Below are positions 32,682 to 44,763 of a stretch of DNA of 64,000 nucleotides, in pieces (position 1 is the first letter of the stretch; each line of letters begins with the position of its first letter). Location of the stretch: positions 559,525,945 to 559,589,944 of the forward strand of contig NC_081413.1 in NCBI RefSeq assembly GCF_030272615.1, given 5' to 3'. The stretch is from Cryptomeria japonica. Lineage: Eukaryota; Streptophyta; Pinopsida; Cupressales; Cupressaceae. Under the pieces are notes generated by a model, which searched no databases, had not been told where the DNA came from, and was given only the letters and a program-made list of their open reading frames with translations. The translations under genes and the position numbers were made by a program.

Positions 32682-33795
32682 CCAAGAGTTCTTGTACATA
32701 GTAGGTTAGTTGTTTGTTTTGTGCCTTTTTTGTGTTTGTCCTTTTTGTCCCCTTTCTATTTTTGTTGTACGAAACCAGATTCTAGAGTTCTTTGCATTTA
32801 TCAAAAAATACAATCCCCAGTCAGAGCCAATGTTATCCTGTCATTCATCCCTCATAACAAGAGTAAGTCGCCCTACAAAATTTTATTTGAGTATGTATCT
32901 TGTTAAAAATTCCTTGGTTCAATCCTTAATCCGCTTGTAAATCGTCTCTTAATCCGAAGCGCCAAGTTTCAGTGGTCTGTTTGAACCTCATGAACCCCTT
33001 GAACCATTTTGAAAGGAGTTCGCAATGTTCATTTAGGTACCGCAGGTTCTAAGTTGTGTCTAAAATGTTTCCAAACTAACATTCACTCAAGTTTTTTGCA
33101 GCAGTTCTATTTCACGGTCGCGGATGATGTTTCATATCCTCGTTCTCCAGACCGTGAACCATTTGAACGTAGTTCAAATAGTTCAGTGATGTTCAACATG
33201 TTCAATAAAGTTAAAAAGGCCAACGGCAGTTAACAAAAGTTAATCTTTTCAAAGTAAAATTTCCTTGGCATAGCGTACGCTTTGAACTACCTGAACCCTC
33301 ATGAAGTCAGTTCAAATTGTTCATGCATGTTCAAATCAGGTGGGTCCCATGGACTAAATGACATGATGGCGCATTTATTGCTAAGTATGATGAAGATTGA
33401 ACCATATCTCAACTGACGTCAACTGGCCAATTTTTTAAGGCAAGTAATCATTTTTGGGAATTGGCGGTTACCCCAAAAACGCCGCCATGCATTCAATACA
33501 CACGCGTGATGTCAAATCCTAATGCTCAACACATTCGAGTTGACAGCCAAAATTAATGCACTAAATGAGCTTTCATCACTTCGTTTGCTATAAGGTATGA
33601 AGTGATTAATTTCTAAAACTTGTTCTTCATTGTTGCGGAGCGTTTGATAGAAGGTTTGTCTACTAGTAATCGTTCAATTGGTTTCAACTGTGAAGGTGAG
33701 TTTTGATTCCTATCTTCTCCAGTGATTTTTAGCTATTTTTCTCTCTCGTAATAAAATTTGTTGGGGGAAATAAGGGTTGTTATTTATGAATTATG

Positions 33796-34902
33796 AAGTC
33801 CACTCTGCACCTTTTCGGAAATATTTTCAGTCTTTCTTGCACATAACCCATTGTCAGTGATACAGACCTGAAAGGAGAGAATTTAGAAATCTTGAACGAA
33901 AGGGTGTTTAAAGGAATTGATGATTCTTTTGGTTTAGAAATTCTAAGTAGTGGCCTCGTAGATGCGGCAGCCTTTCCTCCTAGTATCCCTTGCCCAGAAT
34001 TAGTTAGGGAGTGCATTGCAACATATGATCCTATTTCTGAAACTATCAAGAGAGATAATGGTGAAACCCTCCTCACGATTAATAGGGAAGTCATTTCTTC
34101 TTTTTTCAAATTGCCTGATTATAAGTTCTCAAATTTTTCTCCCACCCAATCAGTCACTGAGTTCAATGCAGATAAAATTGCACACCAGAATAATATAGCG
34201 AAGCATTGGTTGAAAGTTCCTCTGAGGGGTGGCTCCAGGCTACCTAAATATCCCAATAAAAATCACATGCTTCCCCACATCCATGATGTTATGTTATTGT
34301 TACACCGAGTTAGAGGTTCCGCTGAGGCCTACAGCTTCGATGATGGGATTTACTGTTATGTGCAACTGGTGTTGGAAGGAAAGCAGTATCTTGACTGGGC
34401 AGAGCTTATTGCCGACTCCATGAGGGAACAGCTGAGCATGGCGAAGAAGTTCAAGCAAAATTACTTTATGTCCTCATATTTGATATATTGTCTGGCATGT
34501 GTTAAAGAAATAATGGGGATACCTAGGCAACTTTCTGAAGGAGATGTTTCTGCGTATGACTTTTACCCCATGTTGCAAAAAGATAATGCATTGCAGGATT
34601 TTAGGAGGGTACATAATGCTTTCCTGGGAGACTTGTGTTATGAGTTAAAAAACATGAAATCTAAAAGGATATCTGAAGATGCCCAGGCATTAGTGAAAAG
34701 ATATGGTAGTTTCTTTGTTCAGTTTCCTCGTTTCTTTTATATAAGGGTAGGTGGTTTTGAAGAAGAGCCTTTCAGACTTCCTCGTTTTTGTTCTGATTGT
34801 TTTGTCCTTGCTGAGATTTGTAGGCAGTTGTCTACTGTAATTAAGAAAGCTCAACCCAGAGATAAATGGGAGGATCATTTTCCTGTTCAATTGGACATTT
34901 AA
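33796..34902 (+). pseudogene. LTR-encoded ORF-a (3' LTR copy)
   Basis: The initial ATG is kept at 33796, but a private TAA at about 33845 (GAA in the 5' LTR) interrupts early. From ATG 33892 the frame is open for 336 codons to the shared TAA at 34900-34902. This copy is the better one for reading the middle of the protein, since the 5' copy's stop and extra A are absent here. Function unknown. Confidence 0.6.
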
Positions 34903-34914
34903 TCTTGTAGTTCA

Positions 34915-36321
34915 ATGTCAGATGTGTTAAGCATAGGAGTTGACTTGAAGAATTTCAATTTTCCACTATATCATGAAAGGAAGGGCTTTGATAATAAAGG
35001 TTTCTCATGGAGTCTTGGTTTGATGTCGCATCTTCCAATCCCACACTTGGAGGACTTTTGGGAATATTGTAGTGATGAGCTTGAAGTGTTCAAAAGAGCA
35101 AATATGAGAATGGTTCTGGAACAGGTAGTTTCACTGCAGGTGAAACTTGATGTAAGTGGGATCGAAGAGGATTCTTTGGAGCTTTTTGAACCTGGATATC
35201 TAGACCAAGCTGAACCCGAAACATCCTGCATTAATTGGGATGCAGAAGAAGAGGATGATATACAGCTTAGAACAAAGAGAGTCTTGGAAAGAACCGTAGA
35301 TTGGGTTAAAAAGAAAAGAGCAATGAAATTAGGCATCAAGATTGATCCTTCAAGAGATAATGCGGTTTCTCTACGTTCCCCAAAATGTTTTTCTAGCCCC
35401 ACTTCTATGCATGTTCATGCAGGTAAAAATAAGAAGTCATCTCACACCAAGCACGAGCCTAATCCTGCTTTGAACTTTCTTGCCCCTCGATATACAAGGT
35501 CACGGAGTGCTGCACAGAGGAAAATGGACCAAGTCAAAGACATAGAGGTAAAAGACAAGATCCTTGATACCCAGATTTTTAAGGTCGAGGACCTTGATAG
35601 TAACATTGTCAACACTATGGATTCTCATGCAATCACTGTAGCCATGACACCCCCACCTAAAGTAACTGGAGGAACAACTAGTTCAAATACAACTCCCAAA
35701 TGGTTAACTACTTCCATAAGCAAGAAACGGAGCATCATCCTAGTGTCCATCCCAATCCAAGACATGGTGGTCAAATACATGGAGAAGGATCCCAAACAGA
35801 AAAAGTTCAAAACAATTGCCAGATTGGATGCTGATGAAAAGACCGGGAGGTGGGTTGCTAAAATTTCTTCTTATAAGCTCAAAGATGAGAATAAGGAAGT
35901 AAATGCGGAGGATTTTGAGGTCACCAAAGTGGATCTCAGGAACATGAGCAGGGACTCTGATAATCACCTTTTCCAAGTGTCAACTAAGAAGATGCTCACC
36001 AGGTCAAAAAAAGATGGACAAGAGAAAAGAGAACTGAAACGGCATATCAAGATTCTAGCTCAATTAATTGATAGCATAGGTTGTTTTGGAGCACTTCCCA
36101 TATCGCATGCCTCAGAAAGTTCTGACCCTACTTCACCAGAGAATAAGAAAGTGATGAATCAAGTTCAACGAGCCAAGAGCATCGCAGGGGCCGTAGAGAA
36201 ATGGATTGAAGGAGTGATTAGAGATGGTGAAAAATATATTACAAACTCCAAGAAGCTATGCGATGAAATGCAAAACCTCACTGCAAAGATTCAAAATCAG
36301 ATTGTGCCATGGGAAAAGTAA
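34915..36321 (+). pseudogene. LTR-encoded ORF-b (3' LTR copy), 468 codons open
   Basis: The longest uninterrupted reading of the LTR protein. It starts at ATG 34915 (ATA in the other copy), is rich in Lys, Glu and Asp, and carries 21 codons missing from the 5' copy (63-base in-frame deletion). It ends at a private TAA at 36319 where the 5' copy has GAA. The same frame then continues coding-like to the shared TGA near 36691 and the acidic tail near 36890. An open frame this long in a 7 percent diverged LTR suggests it was once selected, but no domain is recognised. Confidence 0.6.
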
Positions 36322-37757
36322 GAGCATAAATGGAAAAACGTATTACCCATGCTCACCAAGATGGAAGAATACGGAGCCACAAAGTTTTTAGCAGAAAATT
36401 CAATTAAATTGGTAACTTATGAGTGCCATCTTTTTGTATTGAAGAAAACTATAGTGTGGTGGGTAATTACATTCAAATCTGTGATTTCTGATGCTAGGGC
36501 CTCTGTTTATGAGCTTCAAGAACTTCAGTTTAACTTGGTCAATGACAAAAAAGTGGTTAACCCGAACCATGATTAGCAACTGGGACTTTGTGGGCTGAAC
36601 ACACAGGACACGGTAAAGGCATTTAGGCTGCACATGGAGAAAGTTAAGGCCAAAGGCAACTTCACTCCCGAAGATATAACACAAATCACCTGAATTGAGT
36701 CCACGACGTTCATTGGTAACGATCAGTTACCTAAGCATGTCGAGAAAATGGTGAAACACGGGTGGGACAAGGAAGCCGCAAAAGCAAAGTTCAATGCCAT
36801 GAAAAATCCAAGTCAGTCTATAATTCAGGAGCTTGCAACCGCCCACGATGCCCAGAAAAGTGGAGGAGAGGATGATGATGGAGAAGAGGCATAGCATGAT
36901 GCTAATGCTTTGTTTTCTTTTTATATGCTTTTCATAACCTCGCAATGACTTCGGGACATCTGTCCCCTAAATACTTTGTTGGTTTTTATAACTGTTTTCA
37001 AAGGAGGTCGAGTTTTGAGGGAGACCTCCTATGTTCTTTAAAAGACTACTATAAATTAGATTAAGATAGATAGAGAAAGGGTTAGAAAATATACTAAGAT
37101 TTTTAGAAGTTTTTAGTTTGGTCTGAAGGAAGTGATCAATTTTTTTAGAATCTGAACTTGGAAAGAACTTATGCGTGTATTGTTATGTCTTTGTTGCATG
37201 AAATACATATATAAAGATCATATGCATTTTGAGGTGGAAAATCTTTGAGTTTGAATCAGTGGAGTGGTATTTCTTTGCAAATATTAATCTAATTAAAATG
37301 TCTGTGATTACCTTTCTAATGATGGATGTTGTTATCAATCTGGCATTTTTTTTTGTGTTGTTTGGAAAGATATTTAGTTGAAAAGAGACCTTGTTTCTCT
37401 TTTTTATTCTTAAGAAGTACTAAAATTAGTGTTATTAAACTTTGCTTTGATTTCTTCTGATATTCGTGGTGAAGCGCTTCATAGAAAATTATCCTGAAAT
37501 ATTTTATATATTGCCTGGCCTCTCATCAAAGAATGAAGTAGGCAGCCTTACGTGCTTTCAGGTTAAAAGCATAACAGTTTATTTAGTTAGATTATTCCCT
37601 ACATAACTCATGGAGGGAGTTGTACCTATCTAAAATTAAGAGGGAAGTGATGTATGTCACACTTACCCAATTGTTTAGTTGAACTTTTGTCTTTCAAAGG
37701 GGTAACAGAGCTAAGAATCAATTCAATTTAAAGAAAGACAAAATTTGTTCACTAACA

Positions 37758-39200
37758 CTTTCTAAATTTAACGCATTGCCACTTCTCTTCCAGCTCCCAT
37801 GTACAATGATATTTGGTATTCTTTTGCTCTTTATACATGAATATATTATGAAGCATGTGTTTTGTTATATTATTTCTTGGTTGTGATATTGACCTAATAT
37901 CTATGTCAATTCACTTAGTTTTGGCATCAACAATGTTCAATCTTGAAACTTAATTGAGGGTTTTGGCATCATGCTTGCCTAGTAACTTAATCAAATTATT
38001 GTGGCTTCAACAACTATTGTACTATACTCATGCATTACTATGAACAATGTTATCTAATCTTTCATCCACATTAATAATCTTTATTATAATTAAATTTAAA
38101 GAAAATACAGTTAAACTCCTCAATATTATAATTCTCTCCCTATATATACATATTCTTGTTGAAAATAATTAGATCATCACGAGAATATTGCTTTCTAATG
38201 AGATACTCTTATGAAAGAATAGGAACCTTAATTTCATTGAATGCAGATTTCTTGCATTTTCAAATATCTTAAGCTCAACAAATTATTTAATCTTACCTTT
38301 GTAGGTTTTCAAAAGCATGATAAATTTATATTATTTTAGTAGTTGTCTCCATGTGAATACATTTTAACTACTTTAATTCCTACCTTATAGGATAAAATAA
38401 TAACAAGCTTATATGATTAAAAGTTAAATTAGAACACTTACAAGTGTGTATGGATATAGATACAGAATTCAAACAAATTTGATGTTTTGTCATTTATGCA
38501 AACAATGAAGTGGTAGTGTAGCCCTCTCATTCAAGTCAAACATTTTCCCTAAATTTAAAGAGGGGGGAATTATTTTCAAAAAGTTTTGCCTACCTAAACT
38601 TATTCACGAGTAGTAGATGACCTCGAAGCATAGATCCAATTATGACCACAAACCATGTCTTATCACTCGATAAATTTTAAAGTAAATAGAAAACATTGAT
38701 ATATTGAAAGTCCCAAATAGAGCATTTCTATTCAATATTTTTAAGAGTTTACTGTCTGAAGTAATATGAAAACAATAATGAACTAAACAATCTACATAAT
38801 GAATAATTGGAGATATTTGACAAAACTTCTTCATTCCCTTTTGTGAGTAAAATGTTTGTTTAAGGGAAGTAAATAAAAATATGAGTACAGAACAATTATG
38901 CATTTACAACAGTGCAAAAGATATACCACTTTCGTTCTTTACCATTAAATAATATGCATTGATTATAATATTCATATGTTAGCCTACTAGTCAGTTGTGA
39001 GTTCTCAACTATGAACCAAAGATACAATAAATAGTAGACCAACATTGGTTAAGATTACCAACCGTCAATAATTACTAATCAACAATTAATCAACAACTAC
39101 CAATTACAATTCATAACAAATGACTAGCAAAGCATACAGAAATAAACTTTTAGCGAAGACAATTATATTTATTTTTATTACTTGGCCAACTAAATCATCC
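37758..39200. other. AT-rich stretch, nothing recognised
   Basis: The right flank of the Tat element: AT-rich, with many short homopolymer runs. The short minus frame at 38640-38903 has no recognisable motif. I see no gene, LTR pair or repeat here. Confidence 0.6.
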
Positions 39201-40229
39201 CCCCAAAAAGAAAGTCTATCTTTCAAATGAAAAACAAAAATGGGGATAACTACAAACAAGTGGTGGATATTAGTATAGATATAGCTGATGTGGCAAAGAA
39301 CCATTGGCATAGGTGCTACACCTCCTTGATGCAAACCCTTAAATCAAGTTCAACCATTACTTATCATTCTCTTGACCCCTTGACCATTAGGGCCAAATCT
39401 ATCAGGTGAGTCTTCGTTCACTCCAATGCCTGCACCTTGGCTTAAAATTACTGCGCCCTCAACCAATTAGTTGCTATGCTCTGTCACTTATGCATCTTTT
39501 TTGGCTAATTTCTCCTTCTACTCCTCCAACATATTCTCCTACTAAGCTAACTAAGCCTCCCCTTCAGCCAAAGTGACTTCCACAACTACTCATCACTCAT
39601 GTTATGTTGTGATGAGATGGGTATGTTGGGCAAGTTGTTCCAAGAATTTTTTGATGTGGCCTAACAACTAAGCCCAAACACTCTCTACCTATTAAAGTGA
39701 TCTATTTGTACCTTAATTAGCTTCCTCCAGGGAAGTTTTCATTTGTCACAGTCTGTAAAAGACATCCATGTATCAAGCCTCAATGCGATGAACTGCAATG
39801 AACACTTGGCTATGTCATCCAATCGTAGTGGATCAATGGATATTGTGTTGCTAACATGGTCGGTGTCTCCACACTCGAGTACCCTTGAGATATTAAACAC
39901 CTATAGAATTTACCCCCAAACTCCAACTACATGAATGTTATAATCCTCTTAGCTTATGTTGCCATTAGGGGAATGTGACCTATGCTTGTCTATCGAGATA
40001 ACTCGACAACCTCATTCATCACCATAACTATATCCTCCAACTCTCCCAAGTAACATCATTTGGTGCAAAATATACATCATATGAATCTGTGTGGTTGACC
40101 TCTATATGTATCCCAATAATCTCATCCTCGTTGCATGACTCCTCTAAATCCTCTTCTTGAATGTTAGCCTCTTTAGGCTATTGCAATATTAAAGGAGTGG
40201 TATCTCTCCTGACCTCCTCTCAAGGCTCC
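39200..40229. other. unassigned, weakly coding-like on the minus strand
   Basis: At about 40170-40030 the minus strand reads an acidic stretch (IQEEDLEESCNEDEIIGIHI, then SYDVYFAPNDVTWESW) before stops. I recognise no family. It follows the RT fragment of gypsy E in element order, where RNase H would be expected, but the RNase H motifs are not visible. Confidence 0.3.
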
Positions 40230-41109
40230 CTTGGCTAAGGTCTCTCTAGTTGGGGCCCCTTAGGCAGTGGCCACTCAGGTAATGCACCTTTTGGTTGCAC
40301 AAGCACAATCAGCTCATCAAAAACCTTCTCCTGGTGTTAGCCCATATAAATGGTTGGCCTTTCCTTGTTAGTATGTCTAGTGGGTAGGAAATTTGAGCAA
40401 AATTCTTAATAAATCTCTTATAGTAACCAACATGACCAAGAAATGACTTAACCCCTAGATATTCTCTTTCTTCCATCTACACAATCACCCTCATCTCGTT
40501 GAGGTTCGTCTTTAGTCCAACCTTGCAAACAACGTGGCCTAGTAACTTACCCTAGGGTACCATAAGTATTCACTTCTTCAGATAAAGTGTTAGTTGTGCT
40601 ATTCTGCACCATTCCATAGACTCTTTGAGTGCTCTTAAGATATTATCCTTACCACTAAATATTGACCAAGCATCCAAAAATGCCTTGAAATTCCCTATGG
40701 ATATCCTGTTGAAAATGTGCGGGATGATTCTCTAAAATGTCGCTAGGGCATTGCATAGACCAAACAACATTTGTTTCTACACAAACATGCCATCATCAAC
40801 TATGAATGTTGTATTTAGTTTATCTTCTTCGATAATACTTATTTGATTATACCCTGAAAATATATTCATGAATGAGTGCATCTCAAGACCAACCACTTCC
40901 TCCAGGATTGAATCCATGAATGAGATTGGAAATGGATCTTTGATAGTTGCCACACTCAAAATTCAAAAGTTCACAAATATTCTAATTTTTTTTTGCTTCC
41001 TTCAATGAAATCGCAATCAATGAAACCCATTCACTCATCTCTTCTTTAAAGATTATGCTTGCTTCTAGCATCTTCTTAATTTATTCTTGTAGTTTGGCAA
41101 CATAATTAT
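40230..41109 (-). pseudogene. gypsy E reverse transcriptase fragment
   Basis: Minus strand from 41109: VAKLQE, KKMLEASIIFKEEMSEWVSLI, VATIKDPFPISFMDSILEEV, MHSFMNIFSGYNQISIIEED and TTFIVDDGMFV, then MEWCRIAQLTLYLKK and GVKSFLGHVGYYKRFI in another frame further on. These are RT fingers, palm and thumb of a Ty3/gypsy element. Many stops. Its upstream part lies at 51458, and the words RPYRMNKNY (51458 side) and VAKLQE (41109 side) join across LTR D. Confidence 0.75.
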
Positions 41110-41592
41110 TGAAGGAACACAAATGGACCACTAAGAGGAGGGGCGAATTAGTGGTAATCAAAAACTTGAACTTTCTAAATTAACTAAACTTTAATGTCAT
41201 AAATCAGGAAACTATTAGCGGAGATATTAAACATAATTGCACAGACACAAAAGGAAAACTCATATCACAAGGTCTATGAGGAAAACCCACGAAGGGGAAA
41301 ACCTATGTGAGAAATGTTGCTAGAGTCTACTGCTCTAATTCAACCTCACAATGAAAACTTAATTACAGATTTATAGGTACCAACCCCAAGGAGCACCAAC
41401 CCCTGATCTGAGCACCCACTCAGATAATTACAAAAGAAGAAAAAGATTACAAATTTATTGCCTTGTTACAAATGAGATTTGGTAACTCACGGTGTTATTT
41501 ATGCTTGAGAATGATTCTCCTCTATTCTACTCACAAGATTCGTCCTCTACTCTCTAGTCTTTGTTAACAACCCTTGCCTTTTGCCTTTTCTT
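41110..41592 (-). repeat. LTR D, first part (probable solo LTR)
   Basis: It starts TGAAGGAACAC and has AAGAGGAGGGGCGAATTAG at 41133 and GAAAACCCACGAAGGGGAAAACC near 41280, both blocks shared with LTRs B, C and F. It stops at TTCTT where copia C was inserted and continues at 48653. Orientation is inferred from the shared block order. Confidence 0.6.
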
Positions 41593-42804
41593 TGTTAGAC
41601 AGCTCAGATAACTGGTGAACAACTGAGAGGGGGGGGTGAATTAGTTGTTAATAGATTATAGAACTTAAAGCATTAAAAACTTATTACCGAAATAGTAGAT
41701 ATAATAGTTAAGCACAAATATAAACCACAGAACATTCACCAACCATCCACAAAAGATAACACCAAGATTTGTATGTGGAAAACCCGGTAAAGGGAAAAAC
41801 CACGGTGGGAAGCCTACCCACAGTCAGATAATACTTCTGTAGTAAGTATGTGATTACAAAAAGAGGGGCCTACACATGCAGGAAGGCCAACAACCTAGAG
41901 TGCATTCCTCATCACAAAAGGAGCCTCACTGACTACAAAATAAATCCATACTACAATCCAAAAAGAAGAGTGGATTGCAAGAATAGCATCTCCTATGCCT
42001 GAATATAGTTCCGATTAAGCTTAGTACCAGAGGTCTTAAACCTCTTTCACCCACCCAATTCGTTCACCTACGATCGACCAAAACCTCTGCATATGATTAC
42101 AACCTTATTCGCACACAGATAATCCTATATCCCAAAAACCCACGAATATGTCCATGATCTACAAAGAGATTTTACATCATATTTATACCAACCCGGGACC
42201 TAAACAATTAGGTCAACCACCTAAAAGATAACACAATAAATTCATAACATAAACCTGCAATCCAACGATCAACTGAGTCGGCCTAAGACCGAAACAACAT
42301 AATCCAATCAATAGATCCAACCAGTAACACATTGGGATCATCCACCAACACATTATATAAACCGATCCATAACCTAGCAGAATAAGATAGCATTAGGTCC
42401 GGTCTGAAATGCAACACCACCAATCAACAGGAACACAAACAAGATAACCAACTGCATCCTGAAAGCCATCTAGAAGCCACACCAACACCACTTATCAAGT
42501 GCATCAAAATATCTTCAACAAAGTTATGTCGGTAAAACCCTTACCAGTGACCAAAAGGCTTACTAGAACAAATGATAGCTCCCAAGTCATCAAATCCCAA
42601 ACCAACTGATCGTGATACACATTTAAATAGCACGAATGATAGATCCAAACCAATTCCACAAACTAAATCATACTAGATCAATATCATAATTCAACTACTC
42701 TATCGGAATCTATCAGAAATCAGTAAACAACCAAAACAGTCGGTGTTTCCATCAATGACAAAACATCAATGCAACACATAATCAATTCCTCCAATTTGCC
42801 AACA
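41593..42804 (-). repeat. copia C 3' LTR
   Basis: TGTTAGAC to GCCAACA on the plus strand. It has the GAGAGGGGGGGGTGAATTAG block (41625-41644) and the TGTGGAAAACCC then GGGAAAAACCACGGTGGGA block (41771-41812). AT-rich elsewhere, with no supported ORF. Confidence 0.92.
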
Positions 42805-43190
42805 ATCTCCCCCTTTGGAATTGATGGCAACACTAGATGTGAAAAACATCCAAGTGCCAAGAAATGCCAAACAAGTCTCCCCCAAATGAAGACAGCCAAC
42901 AATCTCCCATAAGATGATATTACAATGAAGTTAGAAAACTCCCCCTGTGAATGATATCCTTGTTAAGCTTTGATCTCACTTTGACTGATATTCTGTTAAG
43001 CTCTATTTTCACATATATTTCTCCCCCTTTGACATCAATGTCAAAAATCTGACATAAACATCAAAGAAAAATCATAAATGCACTGAACCACACAGTTGAC
43101 TACTCCCCCTGAGTACTAGTACCAATACATCAATCTGGAATGAATAGTAGCTCTATAAATGTATACCAGACTAATACCAATCAGCATCAC
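42805..43190 (-). other. copia C multiple polypurine tracts and palindrome
   Basis: CTCCCC-type motifs lie at 42806-42817 (adjacent to the LTR, the likely PPT), 42876-42883, 42939-42949, 43021-43030 and 43103-43110. The fourth is followed by TTTGACATCAATGTCAAA (43028-43045), an 8+8 perfect inverted repeat with a 2-base spacer. The order matches the equivalent region of copia B. Confidence 0.7.
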
Positions 43191-43745
43191 TCAGGTCTCT
43201 ACAGGAGGGGCAGAAACCCCCAATCTATCTCTAAAGTACTCAAATGATTCCTTAGGCAAAGGTTTAGTGAAGATATTTGCAATCTGATCTTTAGTGTTCA
43301 CATAAATCAGTCTGACTTCATTTGCTTCCACCTTCTCCTTCGAAAAGTTGTACTTGATAGATATGTGCTTTGTCTTAGAATAAAATATCAGATTCTTTGA
43401 TATGTTAATAGCAACAGAGTTATCACAGTCAATAAATACGGGTTCATCACAATCCACCCTTATATCCTTCAACATTTGTTTCATCCATAGAACTTGTGTA
43501 TAGTTAGTAGCAGTAGCAACATACTCAGCTTCAATAGTAGATAAAGAGGTACATGACTGCTTCTTTTTGATCCATGAAACAAGTTTCTTTCCAAGAAAGA
43601 AAGCTCCATCGTATGTGCTCTTTCGGTCATCAACATCTCCAGCCCAGTCTACATTTGTATATGCACATAGTGTAAAATCATCATTTTGAGGACACCACAA
43701 ACCATATTCAGTTGTTCCTTGCAAATACCTGAAAATCCTTTTCAC
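43191..43745 (-). pseudogene. copia C RNase H
   Basis: 184 open codons: MKRIFRYLQGTTEYGLW, YTNVDWAGDVDDRKSTYDG, WIKKKQSCTSLSTIEAEY, FIDCDNSVAINISKN and IFTKPLPKESFEYF. This is the complete copia RNase H block, with Asp changed to Asn in the first motif (family Y-T-D/A-D-W). It sits next to the polypurine region as expected. Confidence 0.85.
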
Positions 43746-44763
43746 TGCACTCTCATGATTCTCTCTAGGATCACTCTAATATCTTGATACAATATAAAAT
43801 GCATTCATTATATCTGACTAGTCTGAGTCAGATATAACAAACCTCCAATCATATACTTGTACCTTGTAGGATTTACCGGTGTTGATGCATCTATCTTAGT
43901 CAATTTCTCCCTTGTAAATAGGAGTACCAACCGGTTTAGAATTTTCCATACCAAATTTCTTCAACAACTCCCTAGCTTACTTAGTTTGACAGATGAAATA
44001 CCTTTATCAGTCTGAGTAATCTGCAAACCTAAGAAAAATTTCATCTCCCCAATCATAGACATCTCAAATTCATTCTTCATATTATCAGATAATTTCATAC
44101 ATAACTTATCCTCACCTCCAAAAATGATATCTTCAACAATAAATATGTCATCATCAGTGATCTTATAATATAAATTACTGTTAGCATTACCTTTAGTGAA
44201 ACCAAACTTCAAAATATATTTATCCAATCTTGCATACCAAGCGCTAGGGGCTTATTTCAATCCATAAAAGCTTTCCTTAACCTGCAAACCATGTTCTTGT
44301 CATCTAAAAGTGAAAATCCATCAGGTTGCTTAATTTAAACTTCCTCTTCAAGATCTCTATTCATAAATGCACACTTAACATCCATCTGATAAACCTTGTA
44401 GTTCTTATGGGTAGCATAAGCAATAAATAATCTCACTACTTCAATCCTAGCTACCGGAGCAAAAGTTTCATCATAATCAATTCCTTCCTTCTGAGAATAT
44501 CCTTTACTAACCAATCTAGCCTTATTCCTCACAACTTGTCCATCTTCATTCAGTTTATTCCTAAAAACCCATTTAGTCCCAATAGCATTCTTATTTTTGG
44601 GTTGTGGAACTAAGGTCCATGTATTATTCTTTTCTATATGATCTAATTCCTCTTCCATAGTTTTTATCCAACGTTCATCTTTACATGCTTCAATTATTGA
44701 TATCAGTTCAATTTGAGAAATTAAACATACCTCATCAGTTGCCAACCTTTTTCTTGTTATCAC
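43746..44763 (-). pseudogene. copia C reverse transcriptase, broken
   Basis: The frame 44763-44335 covers [56 protein letters not shown] and [18 protein letters not shown]. The frame 44227-43961 covers the rest, but the catalytic FVDDI box reads IVEDIIFGG, so the first Asp is lost. Several stops lie between and after. It is inactive in more than one way. Confidence 0.85.

Larger units (their letters stand above)
21864..37757 (+). mobile_element. Ty3/gypsy element of Tat type with very long, ORF-bearing LTRs
   Basis: Paired LTRs 21864-26726 (4863 bp) and 32831-37757 (4927 bp) both run TGTTATCCTGTC to CACTAACA. They flank an internal 6.1 kb with gag, protease, extra RNase H, RT, RNase H and integrase on the plus strand. 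Flanks CTTCC and CTTTC are a 4/5 TSD. The PBS at 26733 resembles the tRNA-Asp-type site of Athila/Tat elements. LTRs differ by about 7 percent in a 155-base sample. Lesions in pol are few (frameshifts near 29383, 29480, 29895 and 31090, stop at 31332). Confidence 0.9.
32831..37757 (+). repeat. Tat element 3' LTR
   Basis: It is 4927 bp and collinear with 21864-26726, including the TATA-like box, the GTGAGT site, the motif cluster and the ORF region. The base composition changes at CACTAACA/CTTTC, which marks the outer end. No strong polypurine tract is visible just upstream of 32831. Confidence 0.92.

Noticed and set aside
21864-37757. Host segmental duplication of a 4.9 kb gene
   Set aside because: The copies start TG and end CA, flank a PBS and gag-pol, and have near-matching 5-bp flanks, so they are LTRs.
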